Part shown: positions 50,750 to 59,661 of the stretch, one piece after another | How the letters are laid out: each line of letters opens with the position of its first letter | How positions within the stretch are numbered: the stretch's first letter is position 1 | Assembly: GCA_036006525.1 (NCBI GenBank) | Contig: DASYPP010000074.1 | Coordinates: 28,401 to 92,400, forward strand | Source of the DNA: DASYPP01 sp036006525 | GTDB taxonomy: Bacteria > Gemmatimonadota > Gemmatimonadetes > Gemmatimonadales > GWC2-71-9 | Direction of reading: 5' to 3' | DNA: 64,000 bases | Notes under the pieces: generated by a model | Databases searched by the model: none | What the model was told of the DNA's origin: nothing | What the model saw: only the letters and a program-made list of their open reading frames with translations | Translations under genes and position numbers: made by a program

Positions 50750-51223
50750 TCAGGCCGGGCGGCGCGGGCGCTGCTTTGCGGAGATGGACTGGATGACGGT
50801 TCGCGACGGCCCGTCGGCCGGAAAGGGCGGTGAAGCGGCTGCGACGGCTCGGCCGATCAGGGAACGAACGGCCGGCTCCTCCAGCATCGCCGGTGAGCTC
50901 AACCGGATGTGGCGGACGAGGTTGCCGGATCCCTTCAGCAGTTTCCCGGGATCCGGCATGCGGGCGCCCTTCAGGAAGCACAGAGTGACATGGTCCGGAA
51001 GAATCGCCAGGGAGAGTACGGCTTCCGAAGGCCGCTCGCTCGGTCCATAGCCCAGCACCAGCGCGTTGTAGTTGTCGTAAACGAACTCGATGCCGCCCGG
51101 CACCTGCCGGCGCAACCTGGTTCGCGCTGCGCGGGCAGTCTTCGACATCTGGGGCGTGTACCTCGCCAGCAACCCGCTGAGTTGTTTGGCCGGGGATGCC
51201 GCCGGAGATTTCGCGACGGCCAT
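50750..51223 (-). CDS. DUF1801-type protein
   Basis: A 157-residue protein: AKQLSGLLARYTPQMSKTARAARTRLRRQVPGGIEFVYDNYNALVLGYGPSERPSEAVLSLAILPDHVTLCFLKG region (short extracts: VYDNYNALVLGYG, HVTLCFLKGA) and the C-terminal LVRHIRLSS, matching the YdhG/DUF1801 fold. Proposed functions are uncertain. The ATG at 51223 overlaps the stop of the upstream lipoprotein gene by 1 nt (TAATG), so the ATG 7 codons upstream is not needed. The two genes are co-translated. Confidence 0.85.
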   Translation of the reverse strand: MAVAKSPAASPAKQLSGLLARYTPQMSKTARAARTRLRRQVPGGIEFVYDNYNALVLGYGPSERPSEAVLSLAILPDHVTLCFLKGARMPDPGKLLKGSGNLVRHIRLSSPAMLEEPAVRSLIGRAVAAASPPFPADGPSRTVIQSISAKQRPRRPA

Positions 51224-51534
51224 TACTTCTTCGACAGCGTCCACATCGCAAAGGCGAGCGTGCCGTCGCTGTTCCGGGTGGCGACCACGTCGCCGGTGGT
51301 CGAGTCGGCCGGATCCCGCATGGTGATCTTGTTGCCCTCGACCTTGTAGGTCAGATCGTGCTGCTCGCCCATGAGCGTGATGTGCGCCTTCCCTCCCGAC
51401 TTGAGCTCGAGCGTGACCTGGCCGGAGGGATCGTGATAGACGCCGGTGACACCCGAGCCGCAGGACGCAATGGTCACGGTAGCCAAGAGGATCCAGAAAA
51501 CCGGCAGCAGCCGGCGCAATCGCCTGGAAAGCAT
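51223..51534 (-). CDS. Small lipoprotein
   Basis: A 103-residue protein with a lipoprotein signal (LLPVFWILLATVTIASC, lipidation Cys25) and a beta-strand-rich body (VTLELKSGGKAHITLMGEQHDLTYKVEGNKITMRD), similar to short proteins that bind or report on envelope status. No enzyme motif. ATG at 51534 with GGAGAAGACC upstream; the 34-codon extension crosses the divergent gene's promoter. The divergent start of the GH16 gene is about 330 nt away. Confidence 0.75.
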   Translation of the reverse strand: MLSRRLRRLLPVFWILLATVTIASCGSGVTGVYHDPSGQVTLELKSGGKAHITLMGEQHDLTYKVEGNKITMRDPADSTTGDVVATRNSDGTLAFAMWTLSKK

Positions 51535-51862
51535 TGGTCTTCTCCGTTGAAAGTCAGGGCGCATCGAAGAATTGTATTCTACGCCCCAACAGTGGGGAGG
51601 GCAACTTTGGGCGGCTGAGCCGTGGCTTCGACCCAACGGATTTCGGCCTGATACGCCCCGGGGGCGCGGCGATTCCGTTTTGGGAGGGCTAACAATGTCG
51701 TGCGATTATTTGCAGTTGATGTTGGTGAGACGCATCACTTGCCCGGGTCCCCCTCTGTCATATTTTGCCTCTGAATCACATCGATACTCCCGCAGGCGGA
51801 ACGCCCTCAGTGCCTTCGCTGAAGTCGCCGCCCTTTCACGTGCCCAACCCAATTGGTCCAAG

Positions 51863-52681
51863 ATGATGAACCCGTCTGCTCGCTGGCTTGTGCTATCCGC
51901 CCTGCTTCTTGCCGCATGCGCGCAGCCGGAACAGCCGACTTTGCCTTCCGCGGATCTCCCGGAAAGCTCCACCGACCTCGCTGCGCTTACGCCCCCGCCC
52001 CTGGGCCCGCCCGGAACCTGGACCCTGGTCTTTGGCGACGAGTTTAACACGACCAAGCTCGACACCCGGAAATGGATGACGAGTTATCCCTACAACCGGG
52101 CACCGCAGCACGGTGAGCTCGAGGGTTATGCAGCCTCGGCGGTCACGGTTGCCAATGGCATGCTGAATTTGACTGCGACCAAGCAACCGCTGGGAAGCCA
52201 ACCTTACACCTCGGGAATGATTGCCTCGGCCAAGAAATTCACCTGGCTCTACGGAGTGGCGGAGATCCGGCTCAAGACCCCACCCGGCGTGGGTTACTGG
52301 CCGGCCTTCTGGACGATGAATATTCCTTACGGAGGCTTCCCGCCTGAAATCGACATGCTGGAGCTGAAGGGCGGCTCGCCGAGCACGATCTGGATGGGAC
52401 ACTACTGGGGGGCGTGGCCCGTCGTTTACGGCTGGCAGAAGACGTGGATCGGCGCCGACTTCACCACCGGCTTCCATACGGTGACGGTCGAGTGGAGTCC
52501 GACCTACCTCGTGTGGTACGTGGACGGAGTCTGGCGGGCCCGCACCAAGGCGAGCATTCCGCAAACCGGGATGTACCTGATTGCGAATCTGGCGATCGGC
52601 GGCACCTTCCCGGGGAACCCGACTCCGAGCACAGTCTTTCCCGGCACCATGCAGGTCGACTATATCCGAGTGTGGAAGTAA
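51863..52681 (+). CDS. Glycoside hydrolase family 16, exported lipoprotein
   Basis: A 272-residue enzyme with a lipoprotein signal (WLVLSALLLAAC, Cys19) and a GH16 jelly roll: FGDEFNTTKLDTRKW, the catalytic Glu-x-Asp-x-x-Glu in PPEIDMLELKG, GYWPAFWTMN and the closing MQVDYIRVW strand. Substrates of GH16 include beta-1,3/1,4-glucans, laminarin and agarose; the exact one cannot be read off. It is anchored to the outer side of a membrane. ATG at 51863 (an adjacent ATG at 51866). The preceding reading frame lacks a signal and is not used. The 51535-51862 gap holds no gene I can see. Confidence 0.93.
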   Translation: MMNPSARWLVLSALLLAACAQPEQPTLPSADLPESSTDLAALTPPPLGPPGTWTLVFGDEFNTTKLDTRKWMTSYPYNRAPQHGELEGYAASAVTVANGMLNLTATKQPLGSQPYTSGMIASAKKFTWLYGVAEIRLKTPPGVGYWPAFWTMNIPYGGFPPEIDMLELKGGSPSTIWMGHYWGAWPVVYGWQKTWIGADFTTGFHTVTVEWSPTYLVWYVDGVWRARTKASIPQTGMYLIANLAIGGTFPGNPTPSTVFPGTMQVDYIRVWK

Positions 52682-52702
52682 GGCGAGCGGAGGCCCCGAG
52701 CG

Positions 52703-53473
52703 CTAGCCCAGCCCGGGCCCGTCGCCCAACCTGCCGGCCGCGTACTCGAGGAATTCCCTGATCCGGGTAAGCGAGATCCCCGATGTGCGCTCACCCCGGT
52801 CGAATGACCCGGCCTGTCGGATAACCGGGTGCCAGCGTTTCGGCAGGTTCCTGATCGCCCACCTGGCCGCCACCGGCTTTGAGACGACCGTGCCCTTGGT
52901 GGATGAATAGAGAATCCGGCACACGGTCATCACAGCAAACGCCTGGTACTTCGGAACATTCCGCCACTCGCTCGCCGGCTTGTCGGTGATTTCTTCCCGC
53001 AGGTAACCCAGTTCCCGCCGCAACGCTTCAAACAACATCTCGCGCGTGATCTCGGGAACAAATGACCTGGGGCGCGGGCCATGGAGGATCCTGCCGGTTG
53101 TCAGAATGTTCATCCAGATGATTGGGTTTCCATCGGAGCCAGTCCGTTGGAGAACTCCAAACTGGTACAGGCAGGCCCGGGCGTTCATGGTGAGAATCTG
53201 ATGCTTTTGAAGGAACTGCAGCTGCAGCCGCGAGGTCCACGGATTCACGCGAGCGGACGCGTCGAGCCAATCGCGCAGCCTTCGGAGCTGGGTGTCGCTG
53301 AGGTCGCGCCGGGTGACAGCGACGCAGTCGATATCGCTGCGCCTGGGATCGAAGGCACCCTGGGTAATTGAGCCGCTCAGGTAGAAGCCGACCAGGTTCT
53401 TGCCTAGAACGCCTCGTAACCGGGCGGTGAGCCCGCGGAGGAGGGTGGTAACCTGGGCTGGGGTTCGGGCCAT
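52703..53473 (-). CDS. Nucleotidyltransferase of the AadA/ANT type
   Basis: A 256-residue protein: LVGFYLSGSITQGAFDPRRSDIDCVAV carries the nucleotidyltransferase Gly-Ser...Asp-x-Asp motif, followed by a helical DUF4111-like C-terminal domain (KYQAFAVMTVCRILYSSTKGTVVSKPVAARWAI extract KYQAFAVMTVCRILY). AadA enzymes adenylate aminoglycosides, but several relatives in soil bacteria act on other substrates and nothing here argues for a resistance cassette. ATG at 53473; convergent with the GH16 gene. Confidence 0.85.
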   Translation of the reverse strand: MARTPAQVTTLLRGLTARLRGVLGKNLVGFYLSGSITQGAFDPRRSDIDCVAVTRRDLSDTQLRRLRDWLDASARVNPWTSRLQLQFLQKHQILTMNARACLYQFGVLQRTGSDGNPIIWMNILTTGRILHGPRPRSFVPEITREMLFEALRRELGYLREEITDKPASEWRNVPKYQAFAVMTVCRILYSSTKGTVVSKPVAARWAIRNLPKRWHPVIRQAGSFDRGERTSGISLTRIREFLEYAAGRLGDGPGLG

Positions 53474-53559
53474 AGGTCGTCGTGGGCGGGGTCGGCGTTT
53501 TTCTGGTTACCACCTTCGGCTCGGTTCGCCGGATATTCCCCATTCAGGGGGCGGAGGCC

Positions 53560-54111
53560 TCAGGGATGAGTCGCTTTCGACTTCACCAGGGCATGGAGTT
53601 TGGAAATCGTCGTCCAGTTCCGCGACGTCACCCCGTCGCCCAGCATCTTTGCGACCGCGATGGCCACCTCGCTGTCGAGAATGCTGTCAGGGCACCATAG
53701 ATATGCCACCCGCGGTCCCACTCCGATTCGGTCCGCTCCCCACTCCCGCTTCAGCAACGGCTGCAATCGCTCCATGTCGGCAGCGGAGTTGACCACGCTC
53801 ACCATCAGCCGCGAGTGATTGGTCGCAACCTTGAGCAGCGGGTTTGCCGCGACGATGGCGTCCAGCTCGGCGGCGGTAAGGATCGTCACCCGGGAGGTGA
53901 CGCCGAGCCGCTCGGCGATCGCCTTTTCGAGGGCGGGGCCCAGGTTCTTCTTCGGCCGAATTACCGTGAATACCACGTTCCCGCTGTTGAGCAGGGTGCG
54001 CACGTCGCGGAAGCCGAGCTGCTCGAACAAAGCCCGGAGCTCGGCCATGGCGACCCGTTTCGCCTTGCCGACGTTGATGCCGCGGAGGAGTGCTATGTGC
54101 CGACTGGACAT
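53560..54111 (-). CDS. DUF1697 protein
   Basis: A 183-residue protein matching DUF1697: HIALLRGINVGKAKRVAMAEL (start), FRDVRTLLNSGNVVFT, LEKAIAERLGVTSRVTILTAAEL, and NWTTISKLHALV at the end. The family is widespread in soil bacteria and has no established function. ATG at 54111. The divergent DinB gene is 131 nt away. Confidence 0.93.
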   Translation of the reverse strand: MSSRHIALLRGINVGKAKRVAMAELRALFEQLGFRDVRTLLNSGNVVFTVIRPKKNLGPALEKAIAERLGVTSRVTILTAAELDAIVAANPLLKVATNHSRLMVSVVNSAADMERLQPLLKREWGADRIGVGPRVAYLWCPDSILDSEVAIAVAKMLGDGVTSRNWTTISKLHALVKSKATHP

Positions 54112-54242
54112 GCGTCCAATCTAGCCATATATGGAGGCGCCTCGGCGGCTACCACAAATGAACCTCCGGCCGCTGGACCTCCGTAAGGAGGCCTCGGCAT
54201 TGATCCACCCCGATAACTCGCTCTTTCACTAGGAGACTGGTC

Positions 54243-54821
54243 GTGAGCCATATCTCGAAAGCAGGTTTCATCCTGTTTGCCGGCCTTGCCGGCCTGTCCG
54301 GGGCCCGACTTGAGGCCCAATCACCTGTCACCGACTCGGCCGAGTTCGCCAATTGGCGCCAGGTCAACACCCGGGACGTGGACGGGTTGCGTAAGAAGTT
54401 CATTGCCCTCGCCCAGGCGATTCCTGCCGACAAGCTCGGCTGGCGCCCCATGGATGGCACCCGATCGTTCCACGATGTCTTTGCCCACATAGCCGCGGAG
54501 GGATTCACCGAGCCTGTTGCGTTTGGCCGGCCGCTCCCTGCGGGGTCCCTCGCCGACTTCGACGCCGAGGAGGCCCGGCTCCGGGCGTTGCCGGACGACC
54601 AGCTCATAGCGGCCATGGGCCGCTCCATGGAAAACCTGAGTGCCGCCTTCGCCGACATGACGCGGGCGAAGGTGAACACCCCGATTCAGTTCTTCGGCGA
54701 GAGCACCCTGCCTCGGGCGGCGGTGACCTACTCGCTCATCGACCTGCACGAGCACCTGGGACAGCTGGTGTCCTACGCGCGGTCGAACCAGATCGTACCG
54801 CCGTGGAGTAAGCGACCGTAG
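54243..54821 (+). CDS. Exported DinB-family protein
   Basis: A 192-residue protein with a signal peptide (FILFAGLAGLSGARLEAQ, residues 9-26) and a DinB/YfiT four-helix core: KFIALAQAIPADKLGWRPMDGTRSFHDVFAHIA with the first His, and the C-terminal IDLHEHLGQLVSYAR with the HxxxH-like pair. A periplasmic DinB is less common than cytosolic ones. Start GTG at 54243 after AGGAG. It is followed by an inverted repeat and the M16 peptidase gene. Confidence 0.85.
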   Translation: MSHISKAGFILFAGLAGLSGARLEAQSPVTDSAEFANWRQVNTRDVDGLRKKFIALAQAIPADKLGWRPMDGTRSFHDVFAHIAAEGFTEPVAFGRPLPAGSLADFDAEEARLRALPDDQLIAAMGRSMENLSAAFADMTRAKVNTPIQFFGESTLPRAAVTYSLIDLHEHLGQLVSYARSNQIVPPWSKRP

Positions 54822-54844
54822 ACCCTGGCGTAGGGGTTCCAGGT

Positions 54845-54923
54845 CCAAACGCGAAACGCCAAGGCGCGAAGTCGCAGGAAGAAGATCACATCCTTCTTCG
54901 CGGCTTTGCGCCTTTGTGTTTGG
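54845..54923. repeat. GCGAAA-type inverted repeat
   Basis: CCAAAC at 54845-54850 pairs with 54918-54923, and GAAGAAG at 54878-54884 with CTTCTTC at 54893-54899, enclosing GCGAAACGCCAAGGCGCGAAG. The motif composition resembles the ends of the GxxExxY cassette (41154-41656). It lies 17 nt past the DinB stop and 39 nt before the M16 start, in the peptidase's leader. Confidence 0.6.
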
Positions 54924-54962
54924 CAGTGTAGTATCTCACTCCCGTCCTGCCCGGAGAATGTC

Positions 54963-57752
54963 ATGTTCCGCCTGATCCCCAGACTTCACCTCACGGTGAT
55001 GGCCGCTCTGGTTGCTGCTATGCCTCTCGCGGCACAAGCCCCGGTCACCACCCGCCGCCCCGCGCCCCGGCCGGCCCCCATTGAAATCCCCTACACGCGC
55101 TATGTGCTCAGCAACGGGCTGACCCTGCTGGTGCACACCGATCACAAGGCGCCCATCGTTGCCGTCAATATCTGGTACCACGTGGGGTCCAAGAACGAGA
55201 AGCCGGGCCGCACCGGGTTCGCCCACCTGTTCGAGCACCTGATGTTCAACGGCTCGGAGAATTTCAACACCGATTACTTCGGGCCGTTCGAGCGGGCCGG
55301 CGCCACCGACATGAACGGCACCACCAACAACGACCGCACCAATTATTTCGAAAACGTCCCGACCCCGGCGCTCGACATGGCGCTGTGGATGGAGTCGGAC
55401 CGGATGGGGCACCTGATCGGCGTGCTGGATACCGCCAAGGTGAACGAACAGCGCGGCGTGGTGCAGAACGAGAAGCGGCAGGGTGAGAACGAGCCCTACG
55501 GCAAGACCGAGGAATTGATCACCGAGGCCACCTATCCGGCCGGTCATCCATACTCATGGACCGTGATCGGGTCCATGGAGGACCTGAACGCGGCCTCGAC
55601 CGACGACGTGAAGGAATGGTTCCGCAATTACTACGGCGCGGCCAACGCGGTGATCGTCCTCGCGGGCGACATCGACAGCGCGACCGCCCGGCAGAAGGTG
55701 GAACAGTACTTCGGCGACATTCCCTCGGGGCCCCCGGTGGCGCACCATACCGCCTGGCCGGCGCCCATGACCGGCACTCATCGCCAGCTGCTGCAGGACC
55801 GGGTGCCCCAGAGCCGGATCTACATGGTGTGGAATATTCCGTCGTGGGGCAGCCAGGAGGCCACCTACCTCGACCTGGTGAGCGACGTGCTCGGCTCGGG
55901 CAAGACCTCCCGGCTCTACAAGCGGCTGGTGTATGACGACCAGAGCGCGACCGACGTCGGCGTCTTCACCGATCTTCGTGAGATCGGAGGCCAGTTCCTG
56001 ATCCAGGCCACGGTGAAGCCGGGCGGCGACCCGGCGGCCGTAGAGCGTGCCATCCACGAGGAAATGGCCCACTTCCTCGCGACCGGTCCTACTGCCCGCG
56101 AGATGCGCCGGGTGCAAACCCGCTACCGTGCGAGCTTCGTGCGGGGCATCGAGCGGATCGGCGGATTCGGCGGCAAGAGCGACGTGCTGGCGCAGGGTGA
56201 AGTGTTCGCCGGCAACCCCGACCAGTATCAGAGCATGCTGGGCTGGGTCGCTGGGGCCACGCCGGCCCGGCTGCTGGACGCGTCGCGCCGCTGGCTCTCC
56301 GACGGGGTCTACATCCTCAACGTGGAGCCGTTCCCCGAATTCACCGCGGCGACGAGCGGGGCGGACCGGAGCAAGGTCCCGGAGCCGGGGGCGCCGCCCG
56401 CCGTACGGTTCCCCCAGATGGTGCGGGACACGCTGTCCAACGGGCTCAAGATCGTGCTCGCCCAGCGGAATGCGATTCCCATGGTGAACATGGTTCTGAT
56501 GATCGACGCGGGGTACGCGGCGGACCAGTTCGGCAAGCCGGGCACCGCCAGCCTCGCGATGAACATGCTGGATGAAGGAACCACCTCGCTTAACGCGCTG
56601 CAGATCAGCGATACGCTCTCGATGCTGGGCGCCAACCTGAGTACCGGATCGGGGCTCGACATGTCGTCGGTATCGCTCTCCGCCCTCAAGGAGAACCTCG
56701 ACGCCTCGCTCGGCGTCTTCGCGGACGTGATCCTGCGCCCTTCCTTTCCCGCCGAAGACTTCCAGCGCCTGCAACGGCAACGGCTCGCGGGGATCCAGCG
56801 GGAGAAGGTGCAGCCGGTCTCGATGGCGCTCCGGGTGTTTCCCCGCCTGCTCTACGGCCAGGGCCACGCCTACGGCAACCCGCTCACCGGGTCCGGCACG
56901 ACCGAGTCGGTGAACTCGATCAGCCGGCAGGACCTGATCAACTTCCATCGCACCTGGTTCAAGCCCAACAACTCGACGCTGGTGGTGGTCGGCGCGACGA
57001 CGATGGCCGAGCTCAAGCCCCGGCTGGAGCGGCTATTCGCCGGCTGGCGGCCGGGCGAGGTACCGACCAAGAACCTGAGCACCGTGCAGGTTCCCACCAA
57101 GCCTGCGGTGTACCTGGTGGATCGGCCCGGCTCCGACCAGTCGGTGATTTTCGCCGGCAACGTGGCACCGCCCAAGGGCAATCCCGACGAAGTCGCCATC
57201 CAGGCCATGAACACCCTGCTGGGCGGCAACTTCACGTCGCGGGTCAACATGAACCTGCGAGAAGACAAGCACTGGTCGTACGGATCATTCACCATCATCT
57301 GGGATGCCAAGGGACAGCGCCCGTTCTTCGCCTATGCGCCGGTGCAGACCGACAAGACCAAGGAGTCGATGACCGAACTGGCGAAGGAGCTCAACGACAT
57401 CGGCGGGTCGCGCCCGGCCTCGGCCGACGAGCTGGGCCGGGCCCAGGCCTCCATGACCCTGAGCCTTCCCGGACAGTGGGAGACCATGAACGCCGTCATG
57501 GGTTCGATCAACGAGATCGTAACCTACGGCCTGCCTGACGACTACTACGATACCTTTGCGTCGCGGGTCGATGCGCTGACTCCAGCCCAGATGACGCCGG
57601 CCGCCAAGGAAGTGATTGCGCCGGACCGGCTGATCTGGGTGGTGGTGGGGGACCGGGCAAAGATCGAGGCCGGAATCCGGGAGCTCAACCTGGGGGAGAT
57701 CCACCTGATCGACGCAGACGGGAATCCGATCCAGGCGCCGGCGACACCGTAA
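54963..57752 (+). CDS. Exported M16-family zinc peptidase (pitrilysin/insulinase type)
   Basis: A 929-residue protein with a signal peptide (LTVMAALVAAMPLAAQ, residues 10-25) and two M16 halves. The first has the zinc site HLFEH (His88, Glu91, His92) with the downstream Glu in VQNEKRQ. The second half (from about 480) has TASLAMNMLDEGTTSL without HxxEH and is the inactive partner domain. Such periplasmic M16 proteases degrade small peptides or process outer-membrane proteins. ATG at 54963. It stands alone between the two MITE-like repeats at 54845 and 57837. Confidence 0.95.
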   Translation: MFRLIPRLHLTVMAALVAAMPLAAQAPVTTRRPAPRPAPIEIPYTRYVLSNGLTLLVHTDHKAPIVAVNIWYHVGSKNEKPGRTGFAHLFEHLMFNGSENFNTDYFGPFERAGATDMNGTTNNDRTNYFENVPTPALDMALWMESDRMGHLIGVLDTAKVNEQRGVVQNEKRQGENEPYGKTEELITEATYPAGHPYSWTVIGSMEDLNAASTDDVKEWFRNYYGAANAVIVLAGDIDSATARQKVEQYFGDIPSGPPVAHHTAWPAPMTGTHRQLLQDRVPQSRIYMVWNIPSWGSQEATYLDLVSDVLGSGKTSRLYKRLVYDDQSATDVGVFTDLREIGGQFLIQATVKPGGDPAAVERAIHEEMAHFLATGPTAREMRRVQTRYRASFVRGIERIGGFGGKSDVLAQGEVFAGNPDQYQSMLGWVAGATPARLLDASRRWLSDGVYILNVEPFPEFTAATSGADRSKVPEPGAPPAVRFPQMVRDTLSNGLKIVLAQRNAIPMVNMVLMIDAGYAADQFGKPGTASLAMNMLDEGTTSLNALQISDTLSMLGANLSTGSGLDMSSVSLSALKENLDASLGVFADVILRPSFPAEDFQRLQRQRLAGIQREKVQPVSMALRVFPRLLYGQGHAYGNPLTGSGTTESVNSISRQDLINFHRTWFKPNNSTLVVVGATTMAELKPRLERLFAGWRPGEVPTKNLSTVQVPTKPAVYLVDRPGSDQSVIFAGNVAPPKGNPDEVAIQAMNTLLGGNFTSRVNMNLREDKHWSYGSFTIIWDAKGQRPFFAYAPVQTDKTKESMTELAKELNDIGGSRPASADELGRAQASMTLSLPGQWETMNAVMGSINEIVTYGLPDDYYDTFASRVDALTPAQMTPAAKEVIAPDRLIWVVVGDRAKIEAGIRELNLGEIHLIDADGNPIQAPATP

Positions 57753-57836
57753 GAGTGAGGAGGGGGAGGCAATGGAGAGCGCCGCTCGAGGAGGGCGGCG
57801 CTTTTCCTGTGCGACTTCTTTGTGTGGAGTCAAGAT

Positions 57837-57998
57837 CGGCAACGTCCAACGCCGAGCCGCAGAGTACGCTGAGGACTCGCAGAAAAAACTTTGAATATTG
57901 TTCAAATACCAGTGCGTCTTTACGTCTCATAAAGGAATTATTGGCTGTTCTCAGCGTCGCTGTCAGCGTACTCTGCGGCTCGGCGTTGGACGTTGCCG
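57837..57998. repeat. MITE-like element with perfect 36-bp terminal inverted repeats
   Basis: Positions 57837-57872 (CGGCAACGTCCAACGCCGAG onward) are the exact reverse complement of 57963-57998. Total length is 162 bp. The interior is AT-rich compared with its surroundings and has no ORF. It lies between the M16 peptidase and the GABA-type aminotransferase. The rest of the 57753-58102 gap holds nothing I can name. The end CCAACGCCGAG recurs in degenerate form at 4922-5079. Confidence 0.75.
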
Positions 57999-58102
57999 GC
58001 CTGAAATCCAGTACCCGCCTGCCTGACTGCGACTAGTGGTCGTACTTCTGGCGAAGCGGCCGCTTCCCCGGCATCTTTCGCCCGAACCCCCAACGAGCCT
58101 CC

Positions 58103-59440
58103 ATGCCCTCCATCCTTCTCAAGACATCGATCCCCGGCCCCGCGAGCAGGGCGCTGATGGACCGGCGCAAGAAGGCCGTCTCCAATGCAGTGCCGGCCAC
58201 GACACCCATCGCCGTGGCCCAGGCCGACGGAGCGATCATCACCGATGTCGATGGCAACCGGCTGATCGATTTTGGCGGCGGCATCGGCACCGTCAACGTG
58301 GGCCACCGGAACTCCCGGGTCCTCGCCGCGGTGCGGGAACAGCTCGACCATTTCCTGCACGTGGCGATGCCGGTGTCGACGTACGAGCCGTACGTCGCGC
58401 TGGCCGAGCGGATGAACACGATCACGCCGGGCCGGCACCGGAAGAAAACGCTGTTCGTCAACAGCGGGGCCGAGGCGGTGGAAAACGCGATCAAGGCCGC
58501 GCGGTTTTTCACCGGCCGGTCGGCCGTGGTGTGTTTCGAGCACGCCTTTCACGGCCGCACCAATCTCACCATGGGCCTCACCGCCAAGGTGATGCCCTAC
58601 AAGAAGGGCTTCGGGCCCTTCGCTCCCGAGATCTACCGGATTCCGTACCCCTACTGCTATCGCTGCGGGGAGGCGGGGAAGCGGGGAAGCGAGGGATGTT
58701 GTCAGGCCGTACCGGGTTACTTCGACTCGTTGTTCGCCGGGATCGTTGATCCCGGATCGGTAGCGGCGATCATCATCGAACTGGAACTGGGCGAGGGCGG
58801 CTTCGTCCCCGCGCCGCCCGAGTACATCACGGCGCTGGCCGCCTTTGCGCAGGAGCACAAGATTCTGCTCATCGCCGACGAGATCCAGACCGGCTTCGGG
58901 CGGACCGGCAAGATGTTCGCCTGCGAGCACTACGGGCTGGTGCCGGATCTCATGACCACCGCGAAGTCGCTGGGCGGCGGGCTTCCGCTCGCCGCCGTCA
59001 CTGGCCGCGCCGACGTGCTGGACGCGCCCCAGGTCGGCGGGTTGGGCGGAACCTTCGGCGGCAATCCGCTTTCCTGCGCCGCGGCGCTCGCCGTGCTCGA
59101 TGTCATGGAAGCGGAGAAGATTTCCGGGCATGGTGCCCGGATCGGCGCTGTCGTCCGGGAGCGATTCCAGCGCTGGGCCGGTCGACATCAGTTCATCGGT
59201 GACGTGCGGGGCCTGGGCGCCATGGTGGCCATGGAGCTGGTGACGGACCGGGGGAGCAAGAACCCTGATAAAGAGCGGACGAGTCGGCTGCTGGCCGCGG
59301 CGCTGGAGCGGGGATTGATTCTGCTGTCGGCGGGGACCTACGGGAACGTGGTGCGGGTCCTGGTGCCGCTCACCATTGCGGATGAAGTGTTGGAGGAAGG
59401 TTTGGGAGTAATGGAGGCGGCTTTGAACTCGATCGCGTAG
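58103..59440 (+). CDS. gabT: Class III aminotransferase, 4-aminobutyrate aminotransferase-like
   Basis: A 445-residue PLP enzyme: LIDFGGGIGTVNVGHRN, FVNSGAEAVENAIKAAR, HAFHGRTNLTMGLTAK, LLIADEIQTGFGRTGKMFACEHYG with the PLP-binding Asp, and the Schiff-base Lys288 in TTAKSLGGGLPLAAV. The pattern fits GabT/PuuE. It should convert GABA to succinate semialdehyde, or act on another omega-amino acid. Upstream of a putrescine/spermidine-type importer and a DadA/PuuB-like oxidoreductase, it fits a polyamine-degradation pathway. ATG at 58103. A Cys-rich insert (YCYRCG, GCCQ) near residues 180-205 is unusual and partly encoded by a short GGGAAGC repeat. Confidence 0.9.
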   Translation: MPSILLKTSIPGPASRALMDRRKKAVSNAVPATTPIAVAQADGAIITDVDGNRLIDFGGGIGTVNVGHRNSRVLAAVREQLDHFLHVAMPVSTYEPYVALAERMNTITPGRHRKKTLFVNSGAEAVENAIKAARFFTGRSAVVCFEHAFHGRTNLTMGLTAKVMPYKKGFGPFAPEIYRIPYPYCYRCGEAGKRGSEGCCQAVPGYFDSLFAGIVDPGSVAAIIIELELGEGGFVPAPPEYITALAAFAQEHKILLIADEIQTGFGRTGKMFACEHYGLVPDLMTTAKSLGGGLPLAAVTGRADVLDAPQVGGLGGTFGGNPLSCAAALAVLDVMEAEKISGHGARIGAVVRERFQRWAGRHQFIGDVRGLGAMVAMELVTDRGSKNPDKERTSRLLAAALERGLILLSAGTYGNVVRVLVPLTIADEVLEEGLGVMEAALNSIA

Positions 59441-59475
59441 TTCTGGACTGGGCATTTCCTTCGTACTGGATTGTC

Positions 59476-59624
59476 GCTTCGATGCGCTTCAACGCAGAGG
59501 ACGCAGGGGAACAGAGGTTCGCAGAGGACAAACTTTGTAAAAACTGAATAATGTCACTTTATCAGTTGCGGTTCTCTGCGTAACTCAGCATCTCTGCGTG
59601 CTCTGCGTTGAAGCGCATCGAAGC
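59476..59624. repeat. MITE-like element with 24-bp terminal inverted repeats
   Basis: 59476-59499 (GCTTCGATGCGCTTCAACGC onward) is the exact reverse complement of 59601-59624, and the next bases (ACGCAG) continue with mismatches. Length 149 bp, AT-rich interior, no ORF. Its core AACGCAGAG is shared with the other inverted-repeat elements. It lies between the aminotransferase and the convergent DUF5655 gene. Confidence 0.7.
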
Positions 59625-59661
59625 CGAAGGCGAGTACCCGGCCAACGCACGTACTCCAATA

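Noticed and set aside
52703..53473. Acquired aminoglycoside-resistance gene
   Set aside because: Only the nucleotidyltransferase fold is shared; no integron, IS or att site around, and composition matches the neighbours.
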